This document shows positions 46,060-58,682 of a stretch of DNA of 64,000 bases, piece by piece. The DNA is taken from contig JAMJFZ010004031.1 in NCBI GenBank assembly GCA_026225945.1, positions 4,768,001 to 4,832,000 of the forward strand, in the 5' to 3' direction. The first letter of the stretch is position 1. Each line of letters begins with the position of its first letter. Source of the DNA: Cricetomys ansorgei. Taxonomy: Eukaryota; Chordata; Mammalia; Rodentia; Nesomyidae. A program made the translations under genes and the position numbers. Under the pieces are notes generated by a model that saw only the letters and a list, made by a program, of their open reading frames with translations, ran no database searches and was not told where the DNA came from.

Positions 46060-46250
46060 TCAAGAGCCACTCAAGTTTGGTTTCAATTCAAGTTCTGTCA
46101 CTTATTAACAGGAAGTACACAAGTTACTTAACTCTCTGGAATCCCTCTGCCTTCTCTGTGACATGGAAATAACTTAGTGTGCTTTATAGGGCTTTAATGG
46201 AAATTAAATCATAGAATGCATAGAAACCACTTAGAAAAGCACCTGCTATC
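46060..46250 (+). mobile_element. MIR SINE
   Basis: TTCAAGTTCTGTCACTTATT, CACAAGTTACTTAACTCTCTGG, TTCTCTGTGACATGGAAATAAC, GGGCTTTAATGGAAATTAAATC and TTAGAAAAGCACCTGC follow the MIR consensus throughout. It lies close to an opposite-strand MIR. Confidence 0.75.
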
Positions 46251-47789
46251 CAGAAGATCGTTCAAGATCACTGAGTATTATCCCTAAGTACCTATCAAAT
46301 CCTGTTTAAATTTAACTCAGAAACCAAATTTATACATTCTATCGGACTGTAGAGTAAAGTATAATTCAAATTCTATAATGTATTGACGGATCACAAAATA
46401 CTTTATTTCCAAGCTCATAGCATTTACAAAGCTCGCAATGTAGCTTTTGTTCAGCTGTAAGATACTTGGCTCCCATCTTTATCTTACTTTTAATTATCCA
46501 CGTATTTATCCATGGTATTTCATTTCTGGCCAAGGGACAACTCTAAACAGCAAATGGTGGGCAGATACTTTATAAACTCATATCAGTTAAAATTTAAGAA
46601 ATCAATGAGTTTTTATTTTTTATTATTAATTATTATTATAACATTGGTTTGTGATTATTTAGTCTTATTAATTAAAGAAACTGACTTGGAATTATCTCTC
46701 ACCAGAAAGTCAATAACAGATATCGATGAATACAGGCCAGTAATTGTTTTCAAAGAAGAAAATAGTAAAAGAACAGAGATTTCACTGCTTACAATTTAGG
46801 AAACAAAAAAGTCACATTAATAATTTCAATTTTTCTACACATTTCTCAGGACTTGGTCTCTTAAAATACTTATTTTTCTATTAGCTTGATTCTACAAACT
46901 CAGTATAAGAATTTGTTGTACCATTAGGTTATATAAGACATCACAACAGGGAAGTATCCTTCTAATATGCCAAAATTTGGAAGTAATTAAATGTGTATGG
47001 CAAGGCAAATTACAACATATACTTTAATATGTGTTGCGTATCTGTCTGGGTTCCCATCTGGAAGCGGTAACTATGGAATTTCGTCCATTTCTGGTGTAGT
47101 ATGTGCCCATGCTTGTGGATGAACAATGAAAGAAATCTTATTTGGATAATTATCTCTGGTTAAACTTTCATTCATGAAGCCACATGTTTTCCTCATGTAG
47201 AAGAAACTAGAACAAACCAAAACTTACCTGGAAGCAAAGTACATTAGTAATGTAAATACCATTACCTCTGCTCTGTGATCAGCAGTCAAGGGTCAGTGTG
47301 ACTTTGAGGCTTTAGGAACAGAGTCTTAGGACTTTGAAAGTCAAAGGTAAATAAGAACAGTTAAAAACCGCTTCCAGCTGTGCACGGTGGGTAGTCAATT
47401 CCGTTCACGACCGAGAATTGCTAGTGAGTCTATAAAAATTCTTTTTAGAGACATGGCAGGACACCTACGAACATGTGCATGAGTGAGATGAATTATAAAA
47501 TTTGTCTCTCTGCTTTATAATTAGCCGCAGAGTGACTGCACGTACATGATGGACACACATCTTCTTCTCAAAGTCTTGATATGGAGAGCAAGATGAATAT
47601 TCCTTTAGTTTGCTTTTCTGTATGGTTCTTACATTGCTGCAGCTTTACAGTATGCCACATACAGCTTGTCATATACGTTTCTTCTGTTTTCCCAACTAGT
47701 TTCTTTAGCTTTTTAACGTGTCGTTATTGGGAGGACACATATTCCACAAACTGCATAGAAACATCAGAGAGCAACTTTTAAGAGTCCCT
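46251..47789. other. 1.5 kb unassigned AT-rich sequence
   Basis: Open frames at 46512-46799 and 47581-47781 match nothing known. No repeat recognised. Confidence 0.4.
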
Positions 47790-48022
47790 TTCTCTGTGCA
47801 CCTTGTTGAGTCGGGGACTTCTTTTGGTGTTTCTGATAGGTTGAATACTGCAGGCTAGCTGGCCTGCAAGCTTCTAGACAGTTCTCCTGTCTCTGCCTCC
47901 CATCATGCAGTTGAAATGCTGGGGTTGTAGATATGTACCTCCAAATCGAGCATTGTTAAACTATGCTCTGTGAATCTGTAGTGCAAGCAGATTTCACCGT
48001 TAAACATCTTGCTAGCTCCAAC
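47790..48022 (-). mobile_element. B4 SINE
   Basis: Complement of B4: GCTAGCTGGCCTGCAAGCTT, TCTCCTGTCTCTGCCTCCCA, AATGCTGGGGTTGTAGATAT, AGTGCAAGCAGATTTCACCG and ACATCTTGCTAGCTCC at the head. Confidence 0.7.
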
Positions 48023-48128
48023 TAACTTCTTGAACGTAGAGCTGTTGTGTCTTATACAGGATTAACATTGGGCCTAGATCACAGTAGTTGCAAAATCAGA
48101 TTCTGACTAAATGGTTTATGAAACATGC

Positions 48129-48322
48129 ATCACTTTCAAAAGACTAAGTTCCTTGTCAGGTATTTACTTAAATATCTGACATCGAGACTGTTTTGAAGCA
48201 AGTCCATAACCTCTATGGCTGTACACTGTGTGATAGGGTGGAGAGGGGAGATAGCTCAGTCCTCAGAGTACTTGCTTTGCAAGCAAGAAAACCTGGGTTC
48301 AATCCACAGAACCCATGTTGGA
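48129..48322 (+). repeat. Duplicated segment, copy 2
   Basis: Partner of 37518-37685 in direct orientation. It ends in a B4 head with intact A box and B box (TAGCTCAGTCCTCAGAG, GGGTTCAATCCACAG), after which the similarity stops and the B1 half of the B4 is absent. It lies between two minus-strand B4 copies. Confidence 0.85.
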
Positions 48323-48479
48323 CACACGTCTTCTCAATGAATGTACACACACATACTTCCCATATTCAAGTACTGTTACCAGTTAAGGAAGTTGATCAAT
48401 GCCTAAGGTGTCTAGCCTACAATAATATATAAGTATATAATGGATAATCTCTGAAGTATAGAAAACATTTTTTAAAACT

Positions 48480-48838
48480 TAATGAATTCTTTTATTCATT
48501 TTTGTGTATGTGATTTTTATGTTTGCATGTTGAGAGAGAGAGAGCATGTATGCATGTAGAAGCCACATGTTAACATCAAATATCTTCTTCAATCACTGCC
48601 TACCATATATTTAGAGGCAGTGTCTGTCACCTGAACATAAACTCATCACATCAGCTAGACTAGTTGGCCAGTGAGCTTTAGACATCCCCTTGTCTCTGCC
48701 TCCCCATTAATGGGATTATAGGTGCATGGTATCACACTCAGCTTTTACATGATTGCTAAGGATGAAATTTTGGACCTCATGTTTGTGTACCAAGCACTTC
48801 ACTTGCTGAGATTGAGCCATTTCTCCAGCTCCCTAGTT
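48480..48838 (-). mobile_element. B4 SINE, long copy
   Basis: Complement of B4: GAGGCAGTGTCTGTCACCTGA, GACTAGTTGGCCAGTGAGC, TTGTCTCTGCCTCCCCATTA, ATGGGATTATAGGTGCATGG, GGATGAAATTTTGGACCTCA, CCAAGCACTTCACTTGCTGA and GAGCCATTTCTCCAGCTCC. Confidence 0.8.
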
Positions 48839-48857
48839 GACTTTTTAATATGAAAAA

Positions 48858-48923
48858 TGTATGTGTGTATGTATGTGTGTGTATGTGTGTGTGTGTGTGT
48901 CGATATATATGCATATATATATC
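48858..48923. repeat. (TATG/TG)n(TA)n microsatellite
   Basis: Interrupted GT/GTAT units followed by CGATATATATGCATATATAT. Confidence 0.93.
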
Positions 48924-49137
48924 TCACTTTAAAACATTATGAGAATTAAACATATTAGCCCATGAAACCTTTGGAAATGTAAGCAGCTTGGTATTTACTT
49001 ATAACTGTCAGTTTTTCTTTATTTACTTGTTTTAATTTAAAAATGCTGTTTATACAAACCACTGAATGAATATTTTATTCACTATTTTCCATGCTGTAAA
49101 AGATACCTAGTAATTTATTAAAATATTTACATGCATA

Positions 49138-49308
49138 GCCCATGAGTGGTGGCATCACGCGCCTTTAATCCCAGCACTTGGGAGACAGAGGCAGGTGGAT
49201 GTCCATGAGTTCAAGGTCAGCCTGGTCTCCAGAGTGAGTTCCAGCACAGCCACAGTTACAGCAGAGAAACTCCGTCTCAAAAAGACAAAAAGAAAAAAAA
49301 AAAAAACT
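49138..49308 (+). mobile_element. B1 SINE, full length
   Basis: GCCCATGAGTGGTGGCATCA, GCGCCTTTAATCCCAGCACT, GGAGACAGAGGCAGGTGGAT, GAGTTCAAGGTCAGCCTGGT, CAGAGAAACTCCGTCTCAAA and an A tail. One of the best preserved SINEs here. Confidence 0.95.
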
Positions 49309-51299
49309 ATATGCAGTCATCCAAATTTTTTTACAAAGGAATTTAGGAATTTTTTCAAGAGTAGGAATTCATACAGCTTTGAATGTTTCAATAAAACTTT
49401 AAGTTAGCCCGATTTTTCACCCGGAGATCAGTAATTATAAATGACCTCAGGTCCATTTGTCACTTTTTTTTGCTAGAAGTATACTAATAGACATAAACAG
49501 AGTTTGCTTTAAAAATTGATCCCAGTTTTCGCAATTAGACAATACAGCACTAGACCTTGCAGAGGGACTGAACTGTATTCATCTATAATTTTGGTGTGTG
49601 TTACTGTGACTTCATGTTTCACTATGAGATTCATCTACCTAGAACGATTAACTCTACATTATGTACTCTAATTGGAATTAGAATGAGCTTAGAAGAGAAA
49701 AAGAAGTCTATAGTCTGATTTTAGGAGATATCATCGATGTATTCTCCAATAATCGTAAGACACAAGACCTGTTACCCTCGAGAGAACCTGCGTCTTGTAT
49801 CACATATGAAGACGTGATACATTCTCACATGAAGAATGCTTGAAGCCGTCATTAAGACATTTTCTCAAATTCTCTTCTGTGGTGAAAAGGGCAGTCTTTG
49901 TCATAACACAGTCAACACCTCAATCAGACAAGGCAAAAATAATAATGGTCAGTTGAATGCAGTCTATATTCCTTAAACTACCACAATTTTCAAGCCTCTG
50001 GTTGGTATGAGATTGGACCTCGAATCCATGTGTCTCCTGCCTCCTTCATTCTTCCCTGAATTGTGACTCTTTGTACCGTTGGTATCTCTTTGTCATCATC
50101 GTCTCCTGAAATCATATACATTGCTATATAGCTTTTATATAGTGTGGTTAATATAACATTGTAATCGTGTTCAGGATTGGTAGCCATTAAATGTTTGTCT
50201 GCAACTGAACGTACATAAAATGATTGTGTTCATGTATGAGCATACAGTGCAGCGTGATAGGATAACAATGTGGAACTCAGGTATTATTTTAAAAAAAAAA
50301 TAGTGCTATTGCTTCAACTAGCCTGAGTGGTTCAAAATAATGTCCTCACTTTAAGCGGATAGGAAAAGGCAGATGAACGTGGGCGATGAGGGTAAAGGGC
50401 AAATATAAGAAAATCACAGGCATGTGAAACAGCATAATGTACATCCGGAACTGTGAACAGATGGAATTGCCAATACAGGTTTGGAGACAGATGGTGAGGA
50501 ATGAGGCTCAGTGATGACAAGTGAAGCCCAGGTGATAACCGAGTCCTTCCTGGTGGAGGACCACCTGAGGCATGTTCATGCAGATGACCTGAGGGAGGTG
50601 GTGTTCCCCAGCGTGGGGACCTCGTTTGTCTTGTCTCCACCAGATTCCTAACTTTGCGCACAGATCTGACGCTGAACTGTGGCAACCGTATGTTGAATGG
50701 ATCATGACAAGAGGGCTATCAGCAGAAGGTTCCAGGTAGCGGTTCACTATATTCTTTTACCCTCAATTTAGGGAACGAGAAAGGAAGGATACAAAGAAAG
50801 AAATCTTCACCGCTCCTGCAGGCAGCCTTGATAGAAAAAGAGAGAAAAGTAGGAATCTCCATGGCCCTTTAGGCAGTCCTAAGCTTGGAGAACAGGAGCT
50901 TGGAACAGGAGCCAGACTAATGTCTCAGCTCACTATCTGAGAACCCAGTCTCTCCAACCAATGTTCTTCTATGCAGTGATCAATGAACCAATGACAAACC
51001 AACCAACCAACCAACCAGCTACCCACCCCAGCTCTCGGGGCTTCAACCCTTACATACTCTAGCAAAAGTTTCCAGAAACCAGAGAAGCACGCAGTCGTCA
51101 GGACAAGCTACACGTGACAAAACATCATGGTCACCGGCAACGAGCCCTCCACATCAGATTGATAATCATCCACCACACCTGGGAGGGGAAGAAAAATAAG
51201 AGTCCAAATGCCATTTTACGTTTTTAAAGAAACCAAAGCAACAAAACTTCTTCCAAGCATCCTGCTACAGTTCCATCTCTGTTTTAGATGCACTGCTCT
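49309..51299. other. 2 kb unassigned sequence
   Basis: Holds a short (CCAA)n at 50997-51017. Frames at 50332-50747 overlap on the minus strand without a recognisable product. Confidence 0.4.
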
Positions 51300-51485
51300 A
51301 GCAGCAGCATGAGAGATGAATGAGACGAGATCAAATCTGGAGCAAAAGGGCCCAGTGATGGTGAGAAAAGATGGACATGTGAACCAGGTGGTGACGGGAA
51401 TGAATCTGAGACCCTTGGCAGACTAAACATATAGATGCTTGCGATTAGGAGCCAATGAGAAGGAAAGGGAGGCCAGGGCACTGGG
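51300..51485 (-). mobile_element. Possible L2 fragment
   Basis: CAGTGATGGTGAGAAAAGATGG and AGGCCAGGGCACTGG loosely track the complement of the L2 ORF2/3' UTR junction. Weak. Confidence 0.25.
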
Positions 51486-51599
51486 GCCCCACATCTGACT
51501 GAAGGAATACAAGGAAAGACACAGATTAGGGGAGAGGCAAAGTCAAGGTCTTTTACAAAGCCTTTGCCACTTAGATGGTTTCAAGATTTACTTTTATAA

Positions 51600-51800
51600 T
51601 GAGAAGCTAAAGCTCAACAAGATAGCTCAGCAGGTAAGAGCATCTACCACCAATCCTAACAACTTGAGTTCAGTGCTAGGACCCTCAAGGTGGAAGAAGA
51701 GTACTAGTTCCCTCAAGTCGTCCTCTGAGCTTCACACACCTGCCATGGCCTGCGTGCATGCATGCATTCACACACAAGCGCAAATGTAATATTAAAAATG
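51600..51800 (+). mobile_element. B3 SINE
   Basis: CAACAAGATAGCTCAGCAGG, TAAGAGCATCTACCACC, TTGAGTTCAGTGCTAGGACC, TAGTTCCCTCAAGTCGTCC, TCTGAGCTTCACACACCTGC and CATGGCCTGCGTGCATGC, then a CA-rich end. Confidence 0.8.
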
Positions 51801-52001
51801 GAAGGTTGATAAGTGGCTACTATGGTAAAGTTAGTTAGATTAGCAAAATAATTTTTCTCTGATGTTACAGAGGAGAAAACTACGAACAATGATAATAGAA
51901 TATCTATTTCAAAAAAGTTAGATGAGATTTTTTAATGTTTTGTCACAAAAAAAGACAGACATTTCTGAGAATATTATTACTCTAATTTGAGCACTGTACA
52001 A

Positions 52002-52034
<33 letters not shown>

Positions 52035-53194
52035 TTGTGTTTATCTAAACACTACGTGGTACATCATAACTGTGCATAATTTGCACTGTGCCCATTTAAA
52101 AGGAAACCCATGGAGGAATCCTAATATATTTTCAAGGAAACTCTAGTAACACTTCAATTTAAAAAACATTAAAAAAGTACATCCTGTGGACACATACACC
52201 AGCACTAGGTAAAGAACATAAGCTGGAAACATGTTTGCCTGTTGAACTACTTTTCCCAGTGAGGTCCATCACAGTCACCCCACACAGAGCAATGGCAGAG
52301 TAAAGGAATGATTACATCCAAATGCACCCTGGGAAGCCAGGGAGCGACTCTCACAACTTCATCACCAAGAACCATGTTAGCGTGAGAGCTGCTTCCTGGA
52401 GTTCTCCACTCAGCCTTCCATTTCCAGAGACCATGTGCAGCTGATGTGGGATTACAGGGAGCTTGTCAAGGGTGGGGAAAGCCGGGAGGAGGAGGAGGAC
52501 TGTAACCTCAGGGGAAGCTCTGATGAGGCAGAGTGTCAGAGGGGTTCAGTCTTGGGAGGAGGGGCCTCAAGTTGTTTTCAAGGTAGTCATGGCTAAGTCA
52601 TTCTCAGAGAACAGAGTTCCACACTGCCTTTCTTACATTTAAAACAAAGAAGTTCTTTATTTATTTTGTTGACATTTTGACATAACTATATTACCATGTA
52701 TTCTTCACAAAGAATTTTTGTAAGGATAAAAATAACCTGAGATTTATACACATCTGCTTTTTTTTTTCTTACTTGAGATTCTGCCTTTCTTTAGTGGATG
52801 CAGCAGAGTTGGCTGTTTCATAGAGCTTCACCCCAGGACACGTGGCTTCTTAGAGTTTGTACACTTTGCATGGGGAACGAAACAATGATTGCAAGCCAGG
52901 GGGGATGTTAAGTAAATACCGTTTTCACTTTTCCTTTCTCAATCAAATTCTAGCCTTAGTGAGTTGGAAACAGATCCAACCAAGCAAAGAGCTTTAACCA
53001 GCCCTCGAAAATACATTTTATTATCACAGGATATTCCTTTAGGATGAGTGATTTCTTTCTGCCAGAGGAAACCCAGCACAGTTAAGTCTGACTTTACCAG
53101 TGCATATGGGGTATCCAGTTGGCAGCACCATAAGTGCTTCTGGGAACAGAGTCAGCTCTGAGATCAAGGGTCAGTAATTCTTTCTACACTTTTT
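51801..53194. other. Unassigned sequence with a (GT)n at 52003-52040
   Basis: The GT repeat is interrupted by GTTT units. Otherwise no element or gene recognised. Confidence 0.5.
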
Positions 53195-53385
53195 TAACTG
53201 TTATTTGTGTATGGCACAGGTGTTGCTGTAGACTTGCATGTGCCATAGCACACACATAAGTCAGAGGACAAATTTGTGGAGTTAGTTCTGTCTTTTCATT
53301 TTTCACATGGCTCCGGGGATCTAATTCAGGTTCCAGGCTCACACAACAAGCACCTTTACTTACTGAGCCATCTCACCAGTGGGTA
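53195..53385 (-). mobile_element. B3 SINE
   Basis: Complement of B3: CATAGCACACACATAAGTCAG, AGGACAAATTTGTGGAGTTAG, CACATGGCTCCGGGGATCTA, AATTCAGGTTCCAGGCTCAC, ACAAGCACCTTTACTTACTG and AGCCATCTCACCAGT. Confidence 0.85.
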
Positions 53386-56324
53386 ATGAGCAGTTCTCAA
53401 GGAGGTCTGTCATGCAGAGCACAGATGGCAAGCCCCAGACACCAGTGTTGAAACATGAACAGCATAGTCCACAGAGGCAGAAGAGGAAGGTCAGCTTGAT
53501 CAGGGAGGCCAGGGAAGGACCTGGGTGGAGAAAAACTCAAGAAGGTAGGGGGAAATGAAGGTCATGAAGGGAAGAATGAGAACAAGTGAAGCCAAGAGCT
53601 TCCTTCCCTCCTCAGCAAAGACCTGTCTCTCTGTGTTTGGTCCATCTTCTCCTCACCCTCAAGAGCCACCAGAGAAGAGGATGGCGAGCCTTTGCATGTG
53701 TTTATAAAGAATGCCTGTGTGCATGTTTGACTTTAGATTGCTTTTTTTCTTTAGTACTGTTTCCACCTAGTTTGCTTAGAGGGCCTGTGCCTTCTAATAT
53801 AATTCATTTCACTACCTTGAAAGTGTTCCCGTGTTTATTATCTTCGTGATTATCCATTTCGTGATTTCACCATTGTATAATCATCATTTACTTCAGTCTC
53901 TTCTGCCCCTTATTCAATATGAAACATAAATACCTTGCCCAGAGCCAAACAGCAATAGCTTATATCTGGCTTTCAGGAGCTCTGTACTTTGCTGTGAGCA
54001 CATTAAAACAAACAAACACCTGTTAAAAATCTTCGAGAAGGATAAACAGGAAAGTTCATCCTAGTATGGTGTGCTCATGTATTATGCTTAGTAAGGACTT
54101 TACTGGATGTCTGCTTAATATCAGTTCTGACCTGTGTTTTAGCCAAGGGACAGTGTGATTCTGCCCTCTGCCCAACTATTGTCTGTATAAACTAGGGTTT
54201 AGTTATATTCAATTATGCTAAGTGGTTTATTCACTTATGTTAAGCTGGTGAACAGGATTTAAAACCCTTAGTCTGGGCATGGGTGGTAATTTTATTATAG
54301 CACCCTCATTTTGCATTCTTAGTAGGCCAATATTGTACTTTTTACAAAAATTATAGTAGAAGTATGATAATAAAGAGATGATTTTTAAAGTCACTCTTAG
54401 CGATACCAATTCTGTTTAAAGACAGAATCAGATGGTTCTCATAATAGTGCTAGACTTTTTACCAACTGACTGTCAGAGTTCATTCTTTTCTGTGTCATTT
54501 TGAGGGGTGTGTTTCTATTCTCTTTCTCCTGTTCATAGAGGAACAGAAATGTAAAGAAATGGAAAGTTTTATGATAGCCTCATAGGCATTAGATCTGAGT
54601 GACTTTGGTGTTGCTGACTAGAGCCTTATTGTCTTCCTGTGAGCTGGCTGGAAATACTAATGACATCCTTGAAAGCATCCTCATCTGTTTTCCCCCATCA
54701 AGTAGTGTTGATTTATATTTTTTTTTTTTAACTTGAAAACTTCACAGAAGATAATTGCTAAATGGTTCAAAAGTTATTAACTTTTCAATTTAAAAGTAAA
54801 ATCTAACTGTGTCAAACACATGTCTGATTGAGAACAGTAACAGACTTCACTTTTGACAAGTTTCTCAAAAAGCACAGACCTCATTTGTGAGTACTTTGGG
54901 GTTTGATCTTCGATTTTCTCCCTGTGGCTATTAACTTAGCAGTTGTTTAGTCTGGCAAAATGAAATTTAAATTATAGTTACTTTGATCCAAACTCATTTT
55001 TTTTATCCAAATGCTATTACTTTATTTATTTACTTATTTACTTATTGGTTCCAATGCCAATATTGGAGATTAAAGGATAAATACAATTCAGATGTGGTGA
55101 TAAAGCTTAATTGGTGATATAATTGAATATGAAATACAGTTGTAAAGTCTGACAAGATCTATTTTGGAGGATATAAATTAGCCTGAGTAATCTTTTTTTT
55201 AAACCTTTGGAAGATCAGCATTAATAAACTAACTTCAAACAGTTGAGAACATGGTCTTGAAATATTTACTAAATGTGCATTCTTACTATAATATTTAAGA
55301 TATCTGAAAATCAAGCATAATTACAGAAGTTTGGATATTTTGTCATCTAGTGAATAGTCCTAGGGCCTTTTATGATAACTAAATAACTATTTTAATTAAT
55401 GACTATCTGTGAGTAAAGCATTATAGATGAGATCCTCCCTCAAGAACCCCCTTTATTCATGGTTTGCATTTGTCTGGTTTCCCTCCTGATTGCATAGAAG
55501 AAGCAGGACAGAGTGAGGAAGGCTCACTCAGCACAGTCTATTTACATGGGCTTTGACCCCAGTCTCCATGTGTCCTGTTGAAAGATGGAAGCCCAAATCC
55601 CTGACTTGGAGGGGTGCTAAGATCAAAGGTCAGAAATTGAAATTTCCCTGAAAGCTGGTCCTTATCCCTGTGCTCTTGCTTTCTCATATGCAAACTTTGC
55701 CTTAGTCCACTAGATAACAGCCTCAAAACCCATGAGTTACCCTGTTCTGCTGATTGTACCTTTCATCATGTGACTTTTTTCATCCTCAGTTCTTGAGTTT
55801 TGTAACTTGATACAGCCAAGTATTATTTTAGAATTCCAAGATCCTTTACTATTCTGGGCCAAAACATGAAAGCAGACTGATCTCCTATTCTGCTCCACGA
55901 TCTATGCTAGTAATAGCCCTCCCTACCTCCAAGGCCAAGCTGTCTGTCTACAGTTCCTGAAAACAGTCACCTTGTCTGTGCACCTCAGGGGGAGATCTGG
56001 AAAGCAGTGCTAAGCAGGCATTGGAAGCAGTTTCAGGACCATCAGTCCACACTGCTACAGAGTCCTAGAATGAAGTCTAGAAGGGACGAACGCAGACTTC
56101 ACTTGGGAAGGTCCACTTGACCTGTAGACTAGGGAGGGGTGTGACCAGAAGGATTGTATCTGCAATGGATAGTGCAATCCAATTATGTTTAAAACTCAAT
56201 CCAAGTATATGAATAGACCTTGAAAGCTGCAGTATGTCTTTCCTACGTAGCCTTTTAACTACTTGTGTTTAAAAACTCATGTGTCTTTCAGCCCTGTTGT
56301 GTCCTGAAAAGCAATTTCAAGTAG
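53386..56324. other. 2.9 kb largely repeat-free, AT-rich stretch
   Basis: Contains a (TTTA)n at 55020-55046. No SINE, LINE, exon or RNA gene recognised. CpG-poor, unlike the islands at 19-30 kb. Confidence 0.45.
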
Positions 56325-56520
56325 TGCTTAAGAGCAGTCTTGCAAACTGAGTTCTGAGTTCGTTTGATTTCTGAGTTGTCCATTTTCTGACCCTAGAGCC
56401 CTGGGCAGAGTGCTTCATCTGCTGAGCAGAGGTAATAAAATCTTCCTGCGGGGTTGTAGCTCAAGTAGAAGAGGTTAAAGTCTTTAAGAGGCTTAGCTCA
56501 GATAAGTGCTCCATAGATCA
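56325..56520 (+). mobile_element. MIR SINE
   Basis: TTAAGAGCAGTCTTGCAAAC, CTGGGCAGAGTGCTTCATCTG, GAGGTAATAAAATCTTCCTGC, GGGGTTGTAGCTCAAG and TTAGCTCAGATAAGTGCTCC match MIR across its length. Confidence 0.65.
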
Positions 56521-56584
56521 TTGAGCTGTCATTGTCTTCATAATCACTGACATGGTTTTCACAGCTGTTGTTCCTCATTGTCCG

Positions 56585-56670
56585 TAACTATTGTGATGAC
56601 CTTGGGCAAGCCATGTGCCCTTTCAGGACCTTCATTCCTTCATCTACCAGGATCTGGACAGGGGATAACT
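56585..56670 (+). mobile_element. MIR core fragment
   Basis: GTGATGACCTTGGGCAAGCC, then CAGGACCTTCATTCCTTCATCT, match the MIR core. It follows another plus-strand MIR closely. Confidence 0.55.
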
Positions 56671-57374
56671 AAAATTCTCTCTGGTTAAGCAGGAACTTTG
56701 TAGTGTTCTCCCTTTCCCTTTCCATTGAACTTGAACGTGACCACCCCGTCCCCCTTGATCTCCCTTGTAAATTGTATATGAAAGTTAGCTACTATGCATG
56801 TAATATTGTCATGCACTATTTTTTGCTAAAAGTTGATAAGTGAAAATCTGAATCTTTTTTACAGTACAGAAATATTCTGGATTAAATATGCAGTTATGAT
56901 ATAAATTCTTGCATACAGAAAAATTTATTGTAGAGTTCTTGTGTACACAAGCTCTTCTGGTAAATTAGAAATCAAATCTGATTTACAAAAAGATATTCAG
57001 CTTGCCTGTAACTTTTCAAAAGCATATAAGTTTTTTTTTAATCTCTTTGAATCACAGTCCTCTGAGAACTGTTTTAATCTGATTTCTCTCTCTCTCTGAA
57101 AAACAAGCATGACTGCAGATATTTGCAACCAGGTTCTGAAGAGGGGATGGTCCATGGGTCCTAAATTAAGAATCCTATCATCAAACCAAAACACATAAAG
57201 CTAGGGAAAATGGGATACACTGAGGATGCTGGAGCCCTTTCTGAATTTGGACTTCAATCACCTGGGCCCTTAGCCTCATGGAAGCAAAGAGAATAACATT
57301 TATCACAGGTGGTATTCTGCACCCCAGCACAAAATTATGCATTTTATGAGTGCTTCAGTGTCACCCTCCATCTA
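56671..57374. other. Unassigned sequence
   Basis: No element or gene recognised. Confidence 0.4.
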
Positions 57375-57490
57375 AACATGAAGAAGCAGATCCTCCTGAT
57401 ACGGAAACGAAGGCTGAAGCAATCCTCCAAAGTCTCATGAATAGTAAATGATGGAAGCAAAGTTCAAACTTGTGTCTTGCTGTAAAGCTA
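57375..57490 (-). mobile_element. MIR or L2-end fragment
   Basis: GATACGGAAACGAAGGCTGA, CAATCCTCCAAAGTCTCATG and GATGGAAGCAAAGTTCAAAC match the complement of MIR (GGAAACTGAGGC ... AGGTCACACAGC ... GGCAGAGCTGGGATTCAAACC). Confidence 0.5.
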
Positions 57491-58682
57491 CTGCAGTGTG
57501 GTAAAGGGCCCTACATTTCTTCCCAAGTGCCCAAATCTTTATAAAAGACATCCCAGAAATGCAGATTGCTCTTCTCTGCGATCTTTGCACAAAGGACCTT
57601 CTTAAGCCAGTATGGTACTGGCAGCCAGCCCCGCCTTCCCCCTGCCTGGTCCCGTGCTGTGAGCTTGGCTGTCTTGCAACCATGGTGTGTTGCAGTTGGG
57701 ATGGACTAGAAGGGGTGGGCAGAGGGCTGATTACAGACTCTCTTGGCTAGACATGACTCAACAGTTCTGATCCCCTACGTGCCCCAGTAAAGTTTCCGGC
57801 TGATGGCTATATAAAGCAGTTGTCAGCAGAGAGTGGCCTGTCAGATTCAGAGTGTCCTGTCTGCCAAATCCCACATGAGAAAAGCGAAGACAGGGCCCAT
57901 TTGGAAAAGAAGACCTACTTCTAGAAAGATTTATTACACAGGGGTCATGTTGCACCCGTGAACTGCTCACTCGACTTGACTCCTCCTTGACTTGTTCATT
58001 CATTTACATTTAAGACAACTCATTAATCTCTTTGAAATGGAGGAACAAACAGAGGGCCTTATATGAAGGACAGAACAACCAGAGTCTTGCTGGAATTCTG
58101 TCTTGGCAATATAAGATAATAGTGACTTTTCTTCATACACAGCCTAACTCAATATTGCAAAGAAATCACTGTGGTTTACATAGGTAAAAACCTCCTGTGT
58201 TAAGGTGAGGACTGTGTCCCCATGTTCTAATCTGTCAAAGCAGAGCATTCTTAGTAAGCTGGGAATATGCTCAAGATCCATTTTTGGTTTCAAGTAATTT
58301 TAAGATATGCTATCTTATCACTTCAGACTTCACAGTGTGTCCTAGAAAACCATGCTGTTTTCACACTGATATTAAAGGCACTGTGTAGCTTGGGATTTGA
58401 TTTAGATTTTCCTTGTGATTTCCCACATGATCCAAAGTGTCTAACCTTTATTTGGCAGTAATGAGGAAAGCATACCTTGAGAATATTTTAGCGAAAACAC
58501 GCATACTTAGGGATAAGTGACTTCTTAAATGCCATTTAATGGTACACGAGATAAAATTCTTAGTCCTCCAATGAGAGGAGACTCACAAGAAATGTTTACG
58601 TAAGAGCCATTGATATACAAATATGTAGAGATGAACAATAAACTCATTGAGTGTTAACTTGCTCTTAAAGATAAGATAGTAA
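57491..58682. other. 1.2 kb unassigned sequence
   Basis: No element or exon recognised. Short frames at 57435-58003 are on the minus strand and unsupported. Confidence 0.4.

Noticed and set aside
50332..50747. Overlapping minus-strand frames of 79 and 117 codons
   Set aside because: No recognisable domain, low-complexity proline/serine/histidine composition and no splice support.
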